Of a stretch of DNA of 9,895 nucleotides, positions 1 to 6,981 are shown one piece after another; position 1 is the stretch's first letter, and every line of letters begins with the position of its first letter. Origin of the DNA: Planctomycetota bacterium (lineage in GTDB: Bacteria; Planctomycetota; Planctomycetia; Pirellulales; Lacipirellulaceae); contig JAADIN010000275.1 in assembly GCA_013151315.1 (NCBI GenBank), positions 1 to 9,895 of the forward strand. Direction: 5' to 3'. The translations under genes were made by a program, and so were the position numbers. The notes beneath the pieces are model-generated. The model did not search any database. It was not told the origin of the DNA and was given only the letters and a program-made list of their open reading frames with translations.

Positions 1-497
1 GCGACACGTTGATGCACGCCCGAGCAGAGCAAGTCGGCGCGAAGCTAACTTGCCCCGATTGCGGCGCCAAAACCTTGTTCAAAAAGTTGCCCCCTCAGAA
101 AGAAGCTAAGTCGGCCCTGGTGGCCGATGGCGAGGAGTATCAACTCGACGAGATGGTCGAGCTGCCGGTGCGGCCTATCTACCGACCCCCACAAGCCCAC
201 GCCCGTAAGCTGAATGAGTTTGACGCCCATGAAGATGCGATGCGTCAAGAATATCGCGAGCGTGGTGCGATGCCGAAGAACCCGCTGGTTGGCGGCGTTC
301 ACAAAATGCTGATTCGGAGTCCGCTGCCCGAAGCCGTGCTGGTGTTGGCCGTGGTGTTGGCGCTCGAGCTATGGTTCGTTGCCACTGCGATGGCGAATGT
401 TGGCTTTTGGCAATGGTACTGGTGGCCTTTGGCGTTGCCGCAATGTTTGGATTGCTTTCGCTCATGGCCGCGTCTGCGTTTTGGCTCGCGGTGCTGA
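1..497 (+). CDS. Zinc-ribbon membrane protein, N-terminal part (5' partial, frameshifted)
   Basis: The reading frame is open from the first base, so the true start lies to the left. The first two bases fit the end of a Cys codon followed by DTLMHAR, and CPDCG is encoded at 51-65, so this is probably a two-knuckle zinc ribbon (Cys-x-x-Cys ... Cys-x-x-Cys) with its first knuckle cut by the window edge. A charged linker of about 80 residues follows, then a hydrophobic segment at about 324-408 (AVLVLAVVLALELWF), which looks like the first membrane helix. After about 408 this frame turns into Trp/Pro/Arg-rich, non-membrane sequence and stops at 495-497, while the membrane character carries on in another frame. 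I therefore read it as the front half of the gene ending at 1015. The role is unknown; the ribbon is likely structural and cytoplasmic. Confidence 0.6.
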   Translation, partial: DTLMHARAEQVGAKLTCPDCGAKTLFKKLPPQKEAKSALVADGEEYQLDEMVELPVRPIYRPPQAHARKLNEFDAHEDAMRQEYRERGAMPKNPLVGGVHKMLIRSPLPEAVLVLAVVLALELWFVATAMANVGFWQWYWWPLALPQCLDCFRSWPRLRFGSRC

Positions 498-1015
498 AAG
501 AAAGCTCCGAAGGAAACGATCGCCTTTACCATCCGCCCGGCCCGATTTTCGTCGATTGGGCGGGGGAATGTTTTTATGTGGTTTTTGCCGCAGCGATGTC
601 GATTGCCCCGGGAATGTTGCTTGGGAAGTTTGCGCCTAGCCTTCCGGGTTGGGCGGGGCCCACAGCCGTGGCAATCGGTGCCCTGGGGCTGTTTCCTGTT
701 TTTCTACTTTCGCAGTTAGAAAACGGCTCGCCGATGGAATTCTTTTCGCCCAAGCTGGCCGGCACGTTGCTCAAGCGGCCTGGGCAGTGGTTGCTGTTTT
801 ATGCCGAAACGGTCTTGGTAGTGGGTGGAAGTGCTGCGACGATAGTCGGCCTGTTACTGCTTTCGCCCAATACGCTGCCCGCGTTGGTTTTGATAGCAGC
901 GGGAGCGAGCTTCCTCTATTTCCGCCTGCTGGGGCGATTGGCTTGGTGGTTGGCAGAATCTCTACCACTGCCAGAAGAGACTGGCGAAGAGACCGACGAA
1001 GCGGCAAGCGGCTAA
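413..1015 (+). CDS. Multi-span membrane protein, C-terminal part of the frameshifted zinc-ribbon gene
   Basis: This frame encodes about five hydrophobic helices: LAMVLVAFGVAAMFGLL and onward, then segments starting near FYVVFAAAMSIAPGM, TAVAIGALGLFPVFLL, LFYAETVLVVGGSAATIVG and ALVLIAAGASFLYF. It ends in an acidic tail rich in Glu and Thr. The frame is open from an ATG at 371, but residues between 371 and 412 are Cys/His-rich and out of character. The given start is the ATG at 413, right where the membrane helix begins. It more likely continues the preceding frame after a one-base loss in the T run at 405-408 than starts independently, because no ribosome binding site is evident. The intact protein would have one N-terminal zinc ribbon and about six membrane helices. 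No enzymatic motif is visible. The stop lies 17 nt before the PEP-CTERM gene, so co-transcription is possible. Confidence 0.65.
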   Translation: MVLVAFGVAAMFGLLSLMAASAFWLAVLKESSEGNDRLYHPPGPIFVDWAGECFYVVFAAAMSIAPGMLLGKFAPSLPGWAGPTAVAIGALGLFPVFLLSQLENGSPMEFFSPKLAGTLLKRPGQWLLFYAETVLVVGGSAATIVGLLLLSPNTLPALVLIAAGASFLYFRLLGRLAWWLAESLPLPEETGEETDEAASG

Positions 1016-1032
1016 CGAAAAAGGGATCTCTA

Positions 1033-2049
1033 ATGAACCGAAAAAATTTGATGATGCGCACACTGCTGGCTATCTTGTTGTCAGGATGGAGTGCTTCGTT
1101 TGTTGTGGCAGCTCCTCTCAATGTCGCCAATCCGGGCTTTGAAGACATTTCTGGCGAAGTTCCTACCGATGTGTTTACTTTTGGGCCGTTCGAAGGTTGG
1201 GATCTCTATGATCCGAATGGCATCACTGGGGGTGGCGTTGGCAACACCTTTTTTGTCGGCACACTGACGCCGCGCGAACTCGACCCGATCGGCAACCCAG
1301 GCGTGTTTGGCAACTATCCGGCAGGTGCGCCGGAAGGTGAGCGTGTAGCGCTTGCCTTCAATTCCGAGGGGAGTGATGGACTCGGGGAGTATGGGTTGGT
1401 TGCAACCTTGGAGGACGTACTCCAGCCCAACACGACCTACACCCTACAAATTGAAATCGGCAACATTGCTTCTGGCACCTCGAGCAACGGTACTTTTTTC
1501 GAACTGAGCGGTTTTCCCGGTTATCGAGTCGACTTGCTTGCCGGTGTTGTCGTCGACGACATCCTCACCAATGCTGTTGTCATCGCCCAAGACAACAACA
1601 CGCTGTCGGGAGCGATCGACGATGGCGAGTTCGCTACGAGCACGGTCTCGCTGACCATTGGTGCAACGCATCCTCAGTTGGGCCAAACCCTGGGCATCCG
1701 TCTTGTGAATCTCAATCAGATCGATCCGCTGTTCCCTGACTCTCATCTCGAAGTCAACTTTGATGACGTGAGACTCGACGCTTCGCCTGCCGGCGACTTC
1801 GATCAGGATGGCGATGTCGACGGGGCCGATTTCCTAGCTTGGCAGCGAGGTTTTCCCGCGATCTATAATGGCACGGATTTGCTCACCTGGGAGACCAACT
1901 TCGGCACTCCGTCTTCTTCCGGCAGCGCCTTGTTTCTCGCGGTTCCCGAGCCAACCGCACTCGCGTTAAGCCTAGGTTGGTTTCTAGCCGCTGGGGCCCT
2001 CCGCAGGATAGCAAACCACCGGGAGCACGACTCAGGAGACCTTCATTGA
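1033..2049 (+). CDS. Exported PEP-CTERM protein with dockerin-like calcium loop
   Basis: This is a 338-residue secreted protein. Residues 1-27 form a signal peptide (basic start, hydrophobic core TLLAILLSGW, Ala-rich cleavage region). The mature part begins with the NPGFED motif common at the front of beta-sandwich, carbohydrate-binding-like domains in PEP-CTERM proteins. That domain runs to about residue 250 and ends in FDDVRLD. Residues 254-266 carry a perfect EF-hand/dockerin-type loop with Asp at 255, 257, 259, 261, 263 and 266, followed by FLAWQRGF and a second half-repeat without a calcium loop. VPEP at 304-307, a hydrophobic helix to about 325 and Arg-Arg form a PEP-CTERM signal, predicted to be processed by an exosortase encoded elsewhere. 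The ATG at 1033 is chosen because it gives a proper signal peptide and has AAGGGA about 7 nt upstream; the frame is open much further up but overlaps the preceding gene. The ligand is unknown. Confidence 0.9.
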   Translation: MNRKNLMMRTLLAILLSGWSASFVVAAPLNVANPGFEDISGEVPTDVFTFGPFEGWDLYDPNGITGGGVGNTFFVGTLTPRELDPIGNPGVFGNYPAGAPEGERVALAFNSEGSDGLGEYGLVATLEDVLQPNTTYTLQIEIGNIASGTSSNGTFFELSGFPGYRVDLLAGVVVDDILTNAVVIAQDNNTLSGAIDDGEFATSTVSLTIGATHPQLGQTLGIRLVNLNQIDPLFPDSHLEVNFDDVRLDASPAGDFDQDGDVDGADFLAWQRGFPAIYNGTDLLTWETNFGTPSSSGSALFLAVPEPTALALSLGWFLAAGALRRIANHREHDSGDLH

Positions 2050-2351
2050 AGTTCGCCTGTGCCGTCGGGCATACACCGCCCATTGGTTTATCTCGCTCTG
2101 GCTAGCAGTGCAATCTGCTCATCGCAGTTTGTGTCCTAGGGTTGCTTCAAGGCTAGGGTATTGAAGTGAGCCGCAACGCGCTAGCGTCGGGTTGTGGAGG
2201 GCATGCCGCTATACCCCGCAGGCACTTGCCGGCAGATCGGTGTGGCGGCTCGGGGGCGTATTTCGTATTGATAGGCCTCCTCTTTTTGTGCCGGCAGACG
2301 CTGCACCGAAGATTCGTCGATTTCACAACCAACTAGGGATTTGCATAAGTC
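2050..2351. other. Intergenic gap without a convincing gene
   Basis: This 302-nt stretch separates the PEP-CTERM gene from the ketoacyl synthase gene. A plus-strand frame at 2192-2446 overlaps the start of the synthase and its peptide has no recognisable feature, so I do not call it. The stretch contains the palindromic element at 2171-2197 and a 9-nt direct repeat (GCCGGCAGA at 2228-2236 and 2290-2298). The promoter of the downstream gene should lie here, but I cannot point to convincing -35/-10 boxes. Confidence 0.6.
2171..2197. repeat. Possible planctomycete intergenic palindromic repeat
   Basis: CCGCAAC at 2171-2177 and GTTGTGG at 2191-2197 pair as an imperfect inverted repeat (one G-T pair), with the self-complementary CGCTAGCG at 2179-2186 between them. 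The wording AGCCGCAACGCGCTAGCG resembles short GCTAGCG-centred intergenic repeats that I recall from Pirellulales genomes. That resemblance is from memory and one copy cannot prove a family. It could also act as an RNA hairpin between the two transcripts. Confidence 0.35.
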
Positions 2352-3596
2352 ATGTTCAACCGTGTCGTTATCACTGGAATTGGCATGGTTACCTCGGTTG
2401 GGGAAGATCGAGATTCGACCTGGGAAGCGGTTCGGGCCGGTCGTAGCGGGATAGGCCGCCTGCAGGGGGTTCCTGGATTAGCTGGCATTGATATGCTCGG
2501 TGCGACGGTGGGAAACCCGGCGGACTGCGAGGGGGGAACACGAAACATGCCCATGGCGATTCGGGCGGCAGGCGAAGCTATCCAGGACAGCCGGCTCTTG
2601 GAGCAGGCGATCGACCTGACACGGTTTGGTTGTGCCCTGACCGCTCAGATGGGCGACACGCCGGGCTATTCGGGTTTGAGAGCTGATGCATCGCCTTCCA
2701 AGACGGCATCGACTTGGTGGAAGGAATGGCTTCCCAATACGGTTTGTGCGAATGTGGCCAATCACTTTGGTCTCGAAGGACCACGACACTGCAACTCGGC
2801 CGCCTGTGCCAGTAGCACCGTGGCCGTCCTTCAAGCCACGCGAGCGATCCAAGACGACCAGTGCGACATTGCTTTGGCAGGAGGCGTGCAGACGATTCAT
2901 CCACTGCTCGCAGCCGGATTTAACAACATGCGAGTCCTTGCCTATCACGAGCAACCTGAGCTCGCATGCCGGCCGTTCGATACCAATCGCACCGGATTTG
3001 TCATGGGGGAAGGCTCGGGCATGATGGTACTCGAGCGGTTAAGTCATGCCGTCGCCCGGCGAGCGCCAATCTACGCCGAAGTCGTTGGCGGCCGCATTTG
3101 CTGCGACGCCCATCATGTGACTGGCTTGAACGAAGATAGTGCAAGCCTAAGCTGGTTGATTTCGGAAACCTTAAGAGCTTCTCATTTGAGCCCGAACGAC
3201 ATTTCGTACATCAATGCTCACGGGACAGGCACCCTTCAAAATGATGTCATAGAAACTCGTGGCATTCGGAATTCCTTTGGCAAAGCGGCTGAGGATGTCT
3301 GTATGAGCTCCACGAAGTCGATGCTGGGCCATCTGGTCAACGCGGCAGGGGTCGTCGAACTTGCCGTTTCGACGTTGGCACTGCGCGATGGATTTGCGCC
3401 CCCGACGGTGAACTTGACTCAGCCCGATCCGCAGTGCGATCTCGACTGCGTTCCGCTGGTCGGCAGACGGCAAGAATTTGAGCATGCCCTCAAACTGTCG
3501 GTCGCCTTCGGCGGCCACTTGGCGGCCGTAGCATTACGTCGTTGGAGCGGAATTGGCGAGCGGGCCTCGTTGCTTCCCGAGTCGTTTGCAGCGTAG
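2352..3596 (+). CDS. Beta-ketoacyl-ACP synthase, FabF/KAS II family
   Basis: This 414-residue thiolase-fold enzyme should catalyse decarboxylative condensation of malonyl-ACP with an acyl primer in the cytoplasm. It opens with RVVITGIGMVTSVG, the standard FabF start. The catalytic Cys is C152 in AACASS, followed by H290 in NAHGTGT, K322 in STKSM and H327 in GHL. The spacings (138, 32 and 5 residues) closely match E. coli FabF (140, 32 and 5), so the active site looks complete and it is not a Cys-less chain-length factor. FVMGEGSGMMVLE is also the expected family motif. The C-terminal NSFGFGGTN signature is altered to LSVAFGGHL (FGG at 386-388), which may change the acyl-pocket gate. No acyl carrier protein, FabD or FabG gene is adjacent, so it may be a specialised paralogue rather than the main fabF. 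The ATG at 2352 gives the canonical N-terminus; only a weak AGGGAT lies upstream, about 12 nt away. Confidence 0.93.
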   Translation: MFNRVVITGIGMVTSVGEDRDSTWEAVRAGRSGIGRLQGVPGLAGIDMLGATVGNPADCEGGTRNMPMAIRAAGEAIQDSRLLEQAIDLTRFGCALTAQMGDTPGYSGLRADASPSKTASTWWKEWLPNTVCANVANHFGLEGPRHCNSAACASSTVAVLQATRAIQDDQCDIALAGGVQTIHPLLAAGFNNMRVLAYHEQPELACRPFDTNRTGFVMGEGSGMMVLERLSHAVARRAPIYAEVVGGRICCDAHHVTGLNEDSASLSWLISETLRASHLSPNDISYINAHGTGTLQNDVIETRGIRNSFGKAAEDVCMSSTKSMLGHLVNAAGVVELAVSTLALRDGFAPPTVNLTQPDPQCDLDCVPLVGRRQEFEHALKLSVAFGGHLAAVALRRWSGIGERASLLPESFAA

Positions 3597-3628
3597 TTTT
3601 TAGGTCGGGTCGTAAAGGGTCGGGCTCT

Positions 3629-3647
3629 CGAGACCCCCCCCGTCTCG
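3629..3647. terminator. Possible hairpin between convergent genes
   Basis: CGAGAC at 3629-3634 and GTCTCG at 3642-3647 are perfect inverted complements around a loop of seven C. The hairpin sits in the 76-nt gap where the ketoacyl synthase and uvrC transcripts converge, so it could serve both. There is no T tract after it in either direction, so a classical intrinsic terminator is not supported. A separate 10-nt palindrome, CACTCGAGTG, lies at 3658-3667. Confidence 0.3.
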
Positions 3648-3672
3648 GTGGAGCGGACACTCGAGTGAAGAA

Positions 3673-5067
3673 TCACTTGCTTCCCCCCTCGCCGAAGGTG
3701 CGTTTGCGTCGCAAGATGTGGTGGTAGTGCTGGGCGAAGCGATGGGATTCGTCGCGCACGTATTGCAATAGGCGTAGAGCGAACGCATGTCGGCTGAGCC
3801 GCAAGGGCTCGTCGCGACCGTTGACATAGATGAGCTCTTCCTTCTTTGCCAAGGAGAGAATCAAGGGCGGTTCGATCGAGAGGGCTTCGAACGCTTTCAC
3901 TGCGGAGTTGAGCTGGCCTTTGCCGCCATCGATGAGCAGGAGGTCAGGGAAAACGTCCGATTCGTTTTGTAGCTTTGTAAAACGTCGAGCAACGACTTCT
4001 TGCATGCAGGCATAGTCATCGATGCCGTCGACTTCGCGGATCCGATACCGACGGTATCCTGGTTTGAACGGTAAACCGTCGATAAACTGCACGAGGCTGG
4101 CGACCGTCTCGTCGCCGCCCAGATGGGCAATATCCATGCCCTCGATAGTTTTGGGTGTGTTACGAAGTTTTAGAATTTTCTTCAACCCAACGAGTCCCTT
4201 TTTGGGATCGACGTAAAAAACTTCGGGCTGGGCGTGTTTTTCTAATTCGCCCCGTTCGTTGAGCGACTCGAGCATGTGGATTTCATCGCGTAGACGGGCA
4301 GCTAGTTCGAAACGCAGAGAAGCGGCGGCCTCTTGCATTTCGACTTTCATCTCTTTGAGTAACGGTTTGCGTTTGCCGTCGAGAAACTTTTTTAGTCTCG
4401 CGATATCGCGCCGGTAATCGTCTTTGGAAATTCGCAGGTTGCAGGGGGCCGTGCATTGTTTGATCGAGGCGAGCAAGCAGGGACGAAACCAGCGCCAGCG
4501 CTCATCCTCTTCGTTGATGTCCAGTGAGCAGGTTCGGAACTGAAAAACCCGTTGCAGCACTTGCAGTGCGCCGCGCAGGCTCCCAATCGAGGTGAACGGG
4601 CCATAGAGCTTAACGCCCGAGGAGCGAGGTTGGCGGGTGATTTCTACGCGGGGAAAATCTTCGTGGGTGGTGATTTGCAGGTAGGGAAAACTTTTGTCGT
4701 CGCGAAGGTCTCGATTGTATTTGGGTTGGATGTCTTTGATGAGCCGCGATTCCATCAACAAGGCATCGACTTCGCTTTCTGCGTCGAGATATTCGATGTC
4801 GTAGGCTTCTCGGACGAGTCGGGTCGTGCGTTGATCGTCGGCGGCGGCCTTGAGAAAATAACTGCCCGCCCGCGCGCGAAGATTTTTTGCCTTGCCGATA
4901 TAGAGAACTCGGCCCGCCTGATCTTGGAAGAGATAAATCCCAGGCGTGTCCGGAAATTTGGAGCGGACCTTTTCGGCAGCGCGAAGAAAGAACTCGGCCT
5001 GGGTTTTAGGCAGGGGCCCGTTGGGCGTCTCGTCGGAAGTTTCGTCGGGCTGATTTGGCTTGGGCAT
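3673..5067 (-). CDS. uvrC: UvrC, excinuclease ABC subunit C (short form without HhH domain)
   Basis: UvrC is the nuclease of UvrABC nucleotide-excision repair and cuts on both sides of a lesion held by UvrB. The GIY-YIG domain, which makes the 3' incision, has GIY at 43-45, YIG at 56-58, R66 and E106. Four cysteines at 180, 197, 205 and 209 (FRTC ... RPC ... QCTAPC) match the iron-sulfur ligands known in UvrC. A UVR domain for UvrB contact lies at about 235-270. The RNase H-like domain for the 5' incision keeps D312 (MDIAH), D380 (LLIDGGKGQL) and RDESHRFA with H442. The protein ends at residue 464, about 20 residues after that motif, whereas E. coli UvrC is about 610 residues and ends in a tandem helix-hairpin-helix domain. 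The start is the ATG at 5065-5067, 15 nt after the mutase stop and without a Shine-Dalgarno, suggesting an operon. Confidence 0.96.
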   Translation of the reverse strand: MPKPNQPDETSDETPNGPLPKTQAEFFLRAAEKVRSKFPDTPGIYLFQDQAGRVLYIGKAKNLRARAGSYFLKAAADDQRTTRLVREAYDIEYLDAESEVDALLMESRLIKDIQPKYNRDLRDDKSFPYLQITTHEDFPRVEITRQPRSSGVKLYGPFTSIGSLRGALQVLQRVFQFRTCSLDINEEDERWRWFRPCLLASIKQCTAPCNLRISKDDYRRDIARLKKFLDGKRKPLLKEMKVEMQEAAASLRFELAARLRDEIHMLESLNERGELEKHAQPEVFYVDPKKGLVGLKKILKLRNTPKTIEGMDIAHLGGDETVASLVQFIDGLPFKPGYRRYRIREVDGIDDYACMQEVVARRFTKLQNESDVFPDLLLIDGGKGQLNSAVKAFEALSIEPPLILSLAKKEELIYVNGRDEPLRLSRHAFALRLLQYVRDESHRFAQHYHHILRRKRTFGEGGSK

Positions 5068-5082
5068 GGCAAGATAAAACCG

Positions 5083-6888
5083 CTACACGCCAGCAAAGGC
5101 TCGCATTTCGGCTTCGATGTGGTCGAGCCGATCGATCAATTGTTGCTTGGTGCGATCGAGATTGGCGATTTGCTCGGGCGGTTCAAACGTAAACATGTAG
5201 AGTTTTATTTTGGGTTCGGTGCCGCTGGGGCGGATCGCGACGTAGTTTCCTTCTTGCTCCAAATCGAGAATGACGATATCGCCCTGCGGGCCTGGCAGCG
5301 ATTGCTTGGTGCCGTCGGCCCGGGTCGTGGTCTGCGAGAGATAGTCGCGCGCTTGCGATATGCTTGAACCAGCCAGCTCTTGCGGCGGGGCATCACGGAA
5401 CTGTTGCATCAGCTCTTTCATTCGCGACATGCCTTCGCTGCCGGGCATCTGTACCGAGACGGTGCGCTCTGCGTGAACGCCGTGCTGCCAGAAAAGGGAA
5501 TCGAGTTTTTCGTGCAGTGTTTGGCCTTCGGTTTTTAGTTGGGCGGCCAGTTCGCTGAGCAGCAAGGCGGCGACTGCGGCGTCTTTGTCGCGGACATGCT
5601 GGCCTGCAAGATAGCCGTACGATTCTTCACTGCCAAACAAAAACCGGTCGGGGCCTTTTTCGTCGATCACGCCGGCGATCCACTTGAAGCCGACGAGGAG
5701 ATCACCGTAGGCGCGAATGTTGTAGCTGGCGGCAATGCGGCGGATCAATTGCGTGGTGACGAGGGTGGTGACGACATAGTTTTCTGGCGACAAGTCGCCC
5801 CGCTTCTTGTGCGATTCTAGGAGGTAGTCGGTGAGCAGTGCGCCGATTTGATTGCCGGTGAGCGTTTGCCACTCGGCACCTGCTGTGGTGGTAAGGGGCG
5901 CGGCGCAGCCGAGACGGTCGCAATCGGGGTCGGTTGCCATGATGAGATCGGCACCGACCTGGGTGGCATGGTCGATGATTGCGTCAAAGACTTCAGGATT
6001 CTCGGGATTGGAGACATGGCCGGGCACGTTGGGGAAATCGCCGTTGGGCTCGGCGTGGGGGCCAAAAAGTTCGACTTGTGAGAAGCCAGCTTTTTCTAGC
6101 ACGGGGCAAACGGCCGTGGCACCGACGCCATGCAAAGGTGAATAAACCACATGGAGATCGCGTGGCCCGGGGGTTGAGAGGCTCACGACCGCGTCAATAA
6201 ATGCGGCGTCGACTTCGTCCTGGCATCGGACGATCCGACCGTCCGCAAGTGCTTCATCAAATGGTGTGCGCTCGATCGCATTGGTTGACATGACGCAATC
6301 GATGACCCCTTTATCGTGCGGCGGGAGCAGTTGCCCGCCGGTCGACCAGTAGGCCTTGACGGCGTTGTCGCTGGGCGGATTGTGGCTCGCGGTGACCATG
6401 ATGCCGCAAGCACAGTTTTTGAAACGCACGGCAAAGGAAAGCTCCGGCGTACTACGGTGTCCTTGCAAAAAAAATACTTTCAGACCCGCGGCGACCATGA
6501 CCTCGGCGCAAAGACGAGCGAAATGCTCGGAGCGGTGGCGTGTGTCGTAGGCGATTGCACAGGAGAGATTTTTGGTCTCGCGACTCTGCGACTTGACATA
6601 TTCGGCAAGGCCCTGCGCACTTTCGCCAATTGTCCGATCGTTGATGGTATTGCTGCCGATCGGATACATTCGCCCGCGGCGACCGCCGGTGCCGAAGGGG
6701 ATGATGGTCCAAAAGGCGTCGTCGAGTTCTTGCCACTTTCCGGTTTCGAGGTGCTCGGCCAATTGGGGCGTATAGTCGGCGTACTTGGGCTCGGTGAGCC
6801 ATGAACGAATGTTTTCAAGGGCACCCGGAGTAATTTTTCCGTCGGCGGCCGCTTGCTCGGCTTGGTTTAGGAGATGGGTGTTGGGCAT
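5083..6888 (-). CDS. pgcA: Alpha-phosphohexomutase (phosphoglucomutase/phosphomannomutase, PgcA/PGM2 type)
   Basis: This 601-residue enzyme should interconvert hexose 1- and 6-phosphates, linking glycolysis to sugar-nucleotide and glycogen synthesis in the cytoplasm. All four family signatures are present: the phosphoserine loop TASHNPP with S168, the magnesium loop DPDCDR with D320, D322 and D324, the sugar-binding loop GSEES at 419-423, and the phosphate-binding RPSGTEPK at 553-560. The N-terminal FGTGGRRGRMYPIG is also typical. Its length and the TGNQIGALL and GSEESYGYL blocks resemble B. subtilis PgcA and human PGM2 rather than the shorter bacterial GlmM. Whether glucose or mannose phosphate is preferred cannot be read from sequence, so the symbol is by family resemblance. 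It is the first gene of a probable two-gene unit with uvrC. The ATG at 6886-6888 has no Shine-Dalgarno and faces the cytochrome gene across a 93-nt divergent gap. Confidence 0.93.
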   Translation of the reverse strand: MPNTHLLNQAEQAAADGKITPGALENIRSWLTEPKYADYTPQLAEHLETGKWQELDDAFWTIIPFGTGGRRGRMYPIGSNTINDRTIGESAQGLAEYVKSQSRETKNLSCAIAYDTRHRSEHFARLCAEVMVAAGLKVFFLQGHRSTPELSFAVRFKNCACGIMVTASHNPPSDNAVKAYWSTGGQLLPPHDKGVIDCVMSTNAIERTPFDEALADGRIVRCQDEVDAAFIDAVVSLSTPGPRDLHVVYSPLHGVGATAVCPVLEKAGFSQVELFGPHAEPNGDFPNVPGHVSNPENPEVFDAIIDHATQVGADLIMATDPDCDRLGCAAPLTTTAGAEWQTLTGNQIGALLTDYLLESHKKRGDLSPENYVVTTLVTTQLIRRIAASYNIRAYGDLLVGFKWIAGVIDEKGPDRFLFGSEESYGYLAGQHVRDKDAAVAALLLSELAAQLKTEGQTLHEKLDSLFWQHGVHAERTVSVQMPGSEGMSRMKELMQQFRDAPPQELAGSSISQARDYLSQTTTRADGTKQSLPGPQGDIVILDLEQEGNYVAIRPSGTEPKIKLYMFTFEPPEQIANLDRTKQQLIDRLDHIEAEMRAFAGV

Positions 6889-6981
6889 CGTCGATTCTTG
6901 GCAGCAGTGGTAGACTTCCTAGTAAAACAATAGACCAAAATACCAACTTACACCAAGCCGTTCGAGTGAGAAAGAGTGACC
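6889..6981. promoter_or_regulatory. Divergent promoter region between mutase and cytochrome genes
   Basis: These 93 nt lie between two divergently transcribed genes, so they should hold both promoters. The only box pair I can offer on the plus strand is TTGGCA at 6898-6903 and AGTAAA at 6921-6926, 17 nt apart; the second is a poor -10. The region is A/T richer than its surroundings. The assignment rests on gene orientation more than on motifs. Confidence 0.35.

Noticed and set aside
649..1032. Upstream extension of the PEP-CTERM reading frame
   Set aside because: It overlaps the membrane-protein gene in another frame and would bury the signal peptide about 128 residues into the protein.
2192..2446. 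Small plus-strand frame before the ketoacyl synthase
   Set aside because: It overlaps the synthase N-terminus in another frame, has no visible ribosome binding site and gives an Arg/Trp-rich peptide without recognisable features.
4552..5367. Long plus-strand open frame of 271 codons
   Set aside because: It lies antisense across the uvrC start and the mutase end, both of which have clear family motifs; its own peptide shows none.
6316..6804. Plus-strand open frame of 162 codons
   Set aside because: It is fully antisense to the phosphohexomutase, whose motifs are intact.
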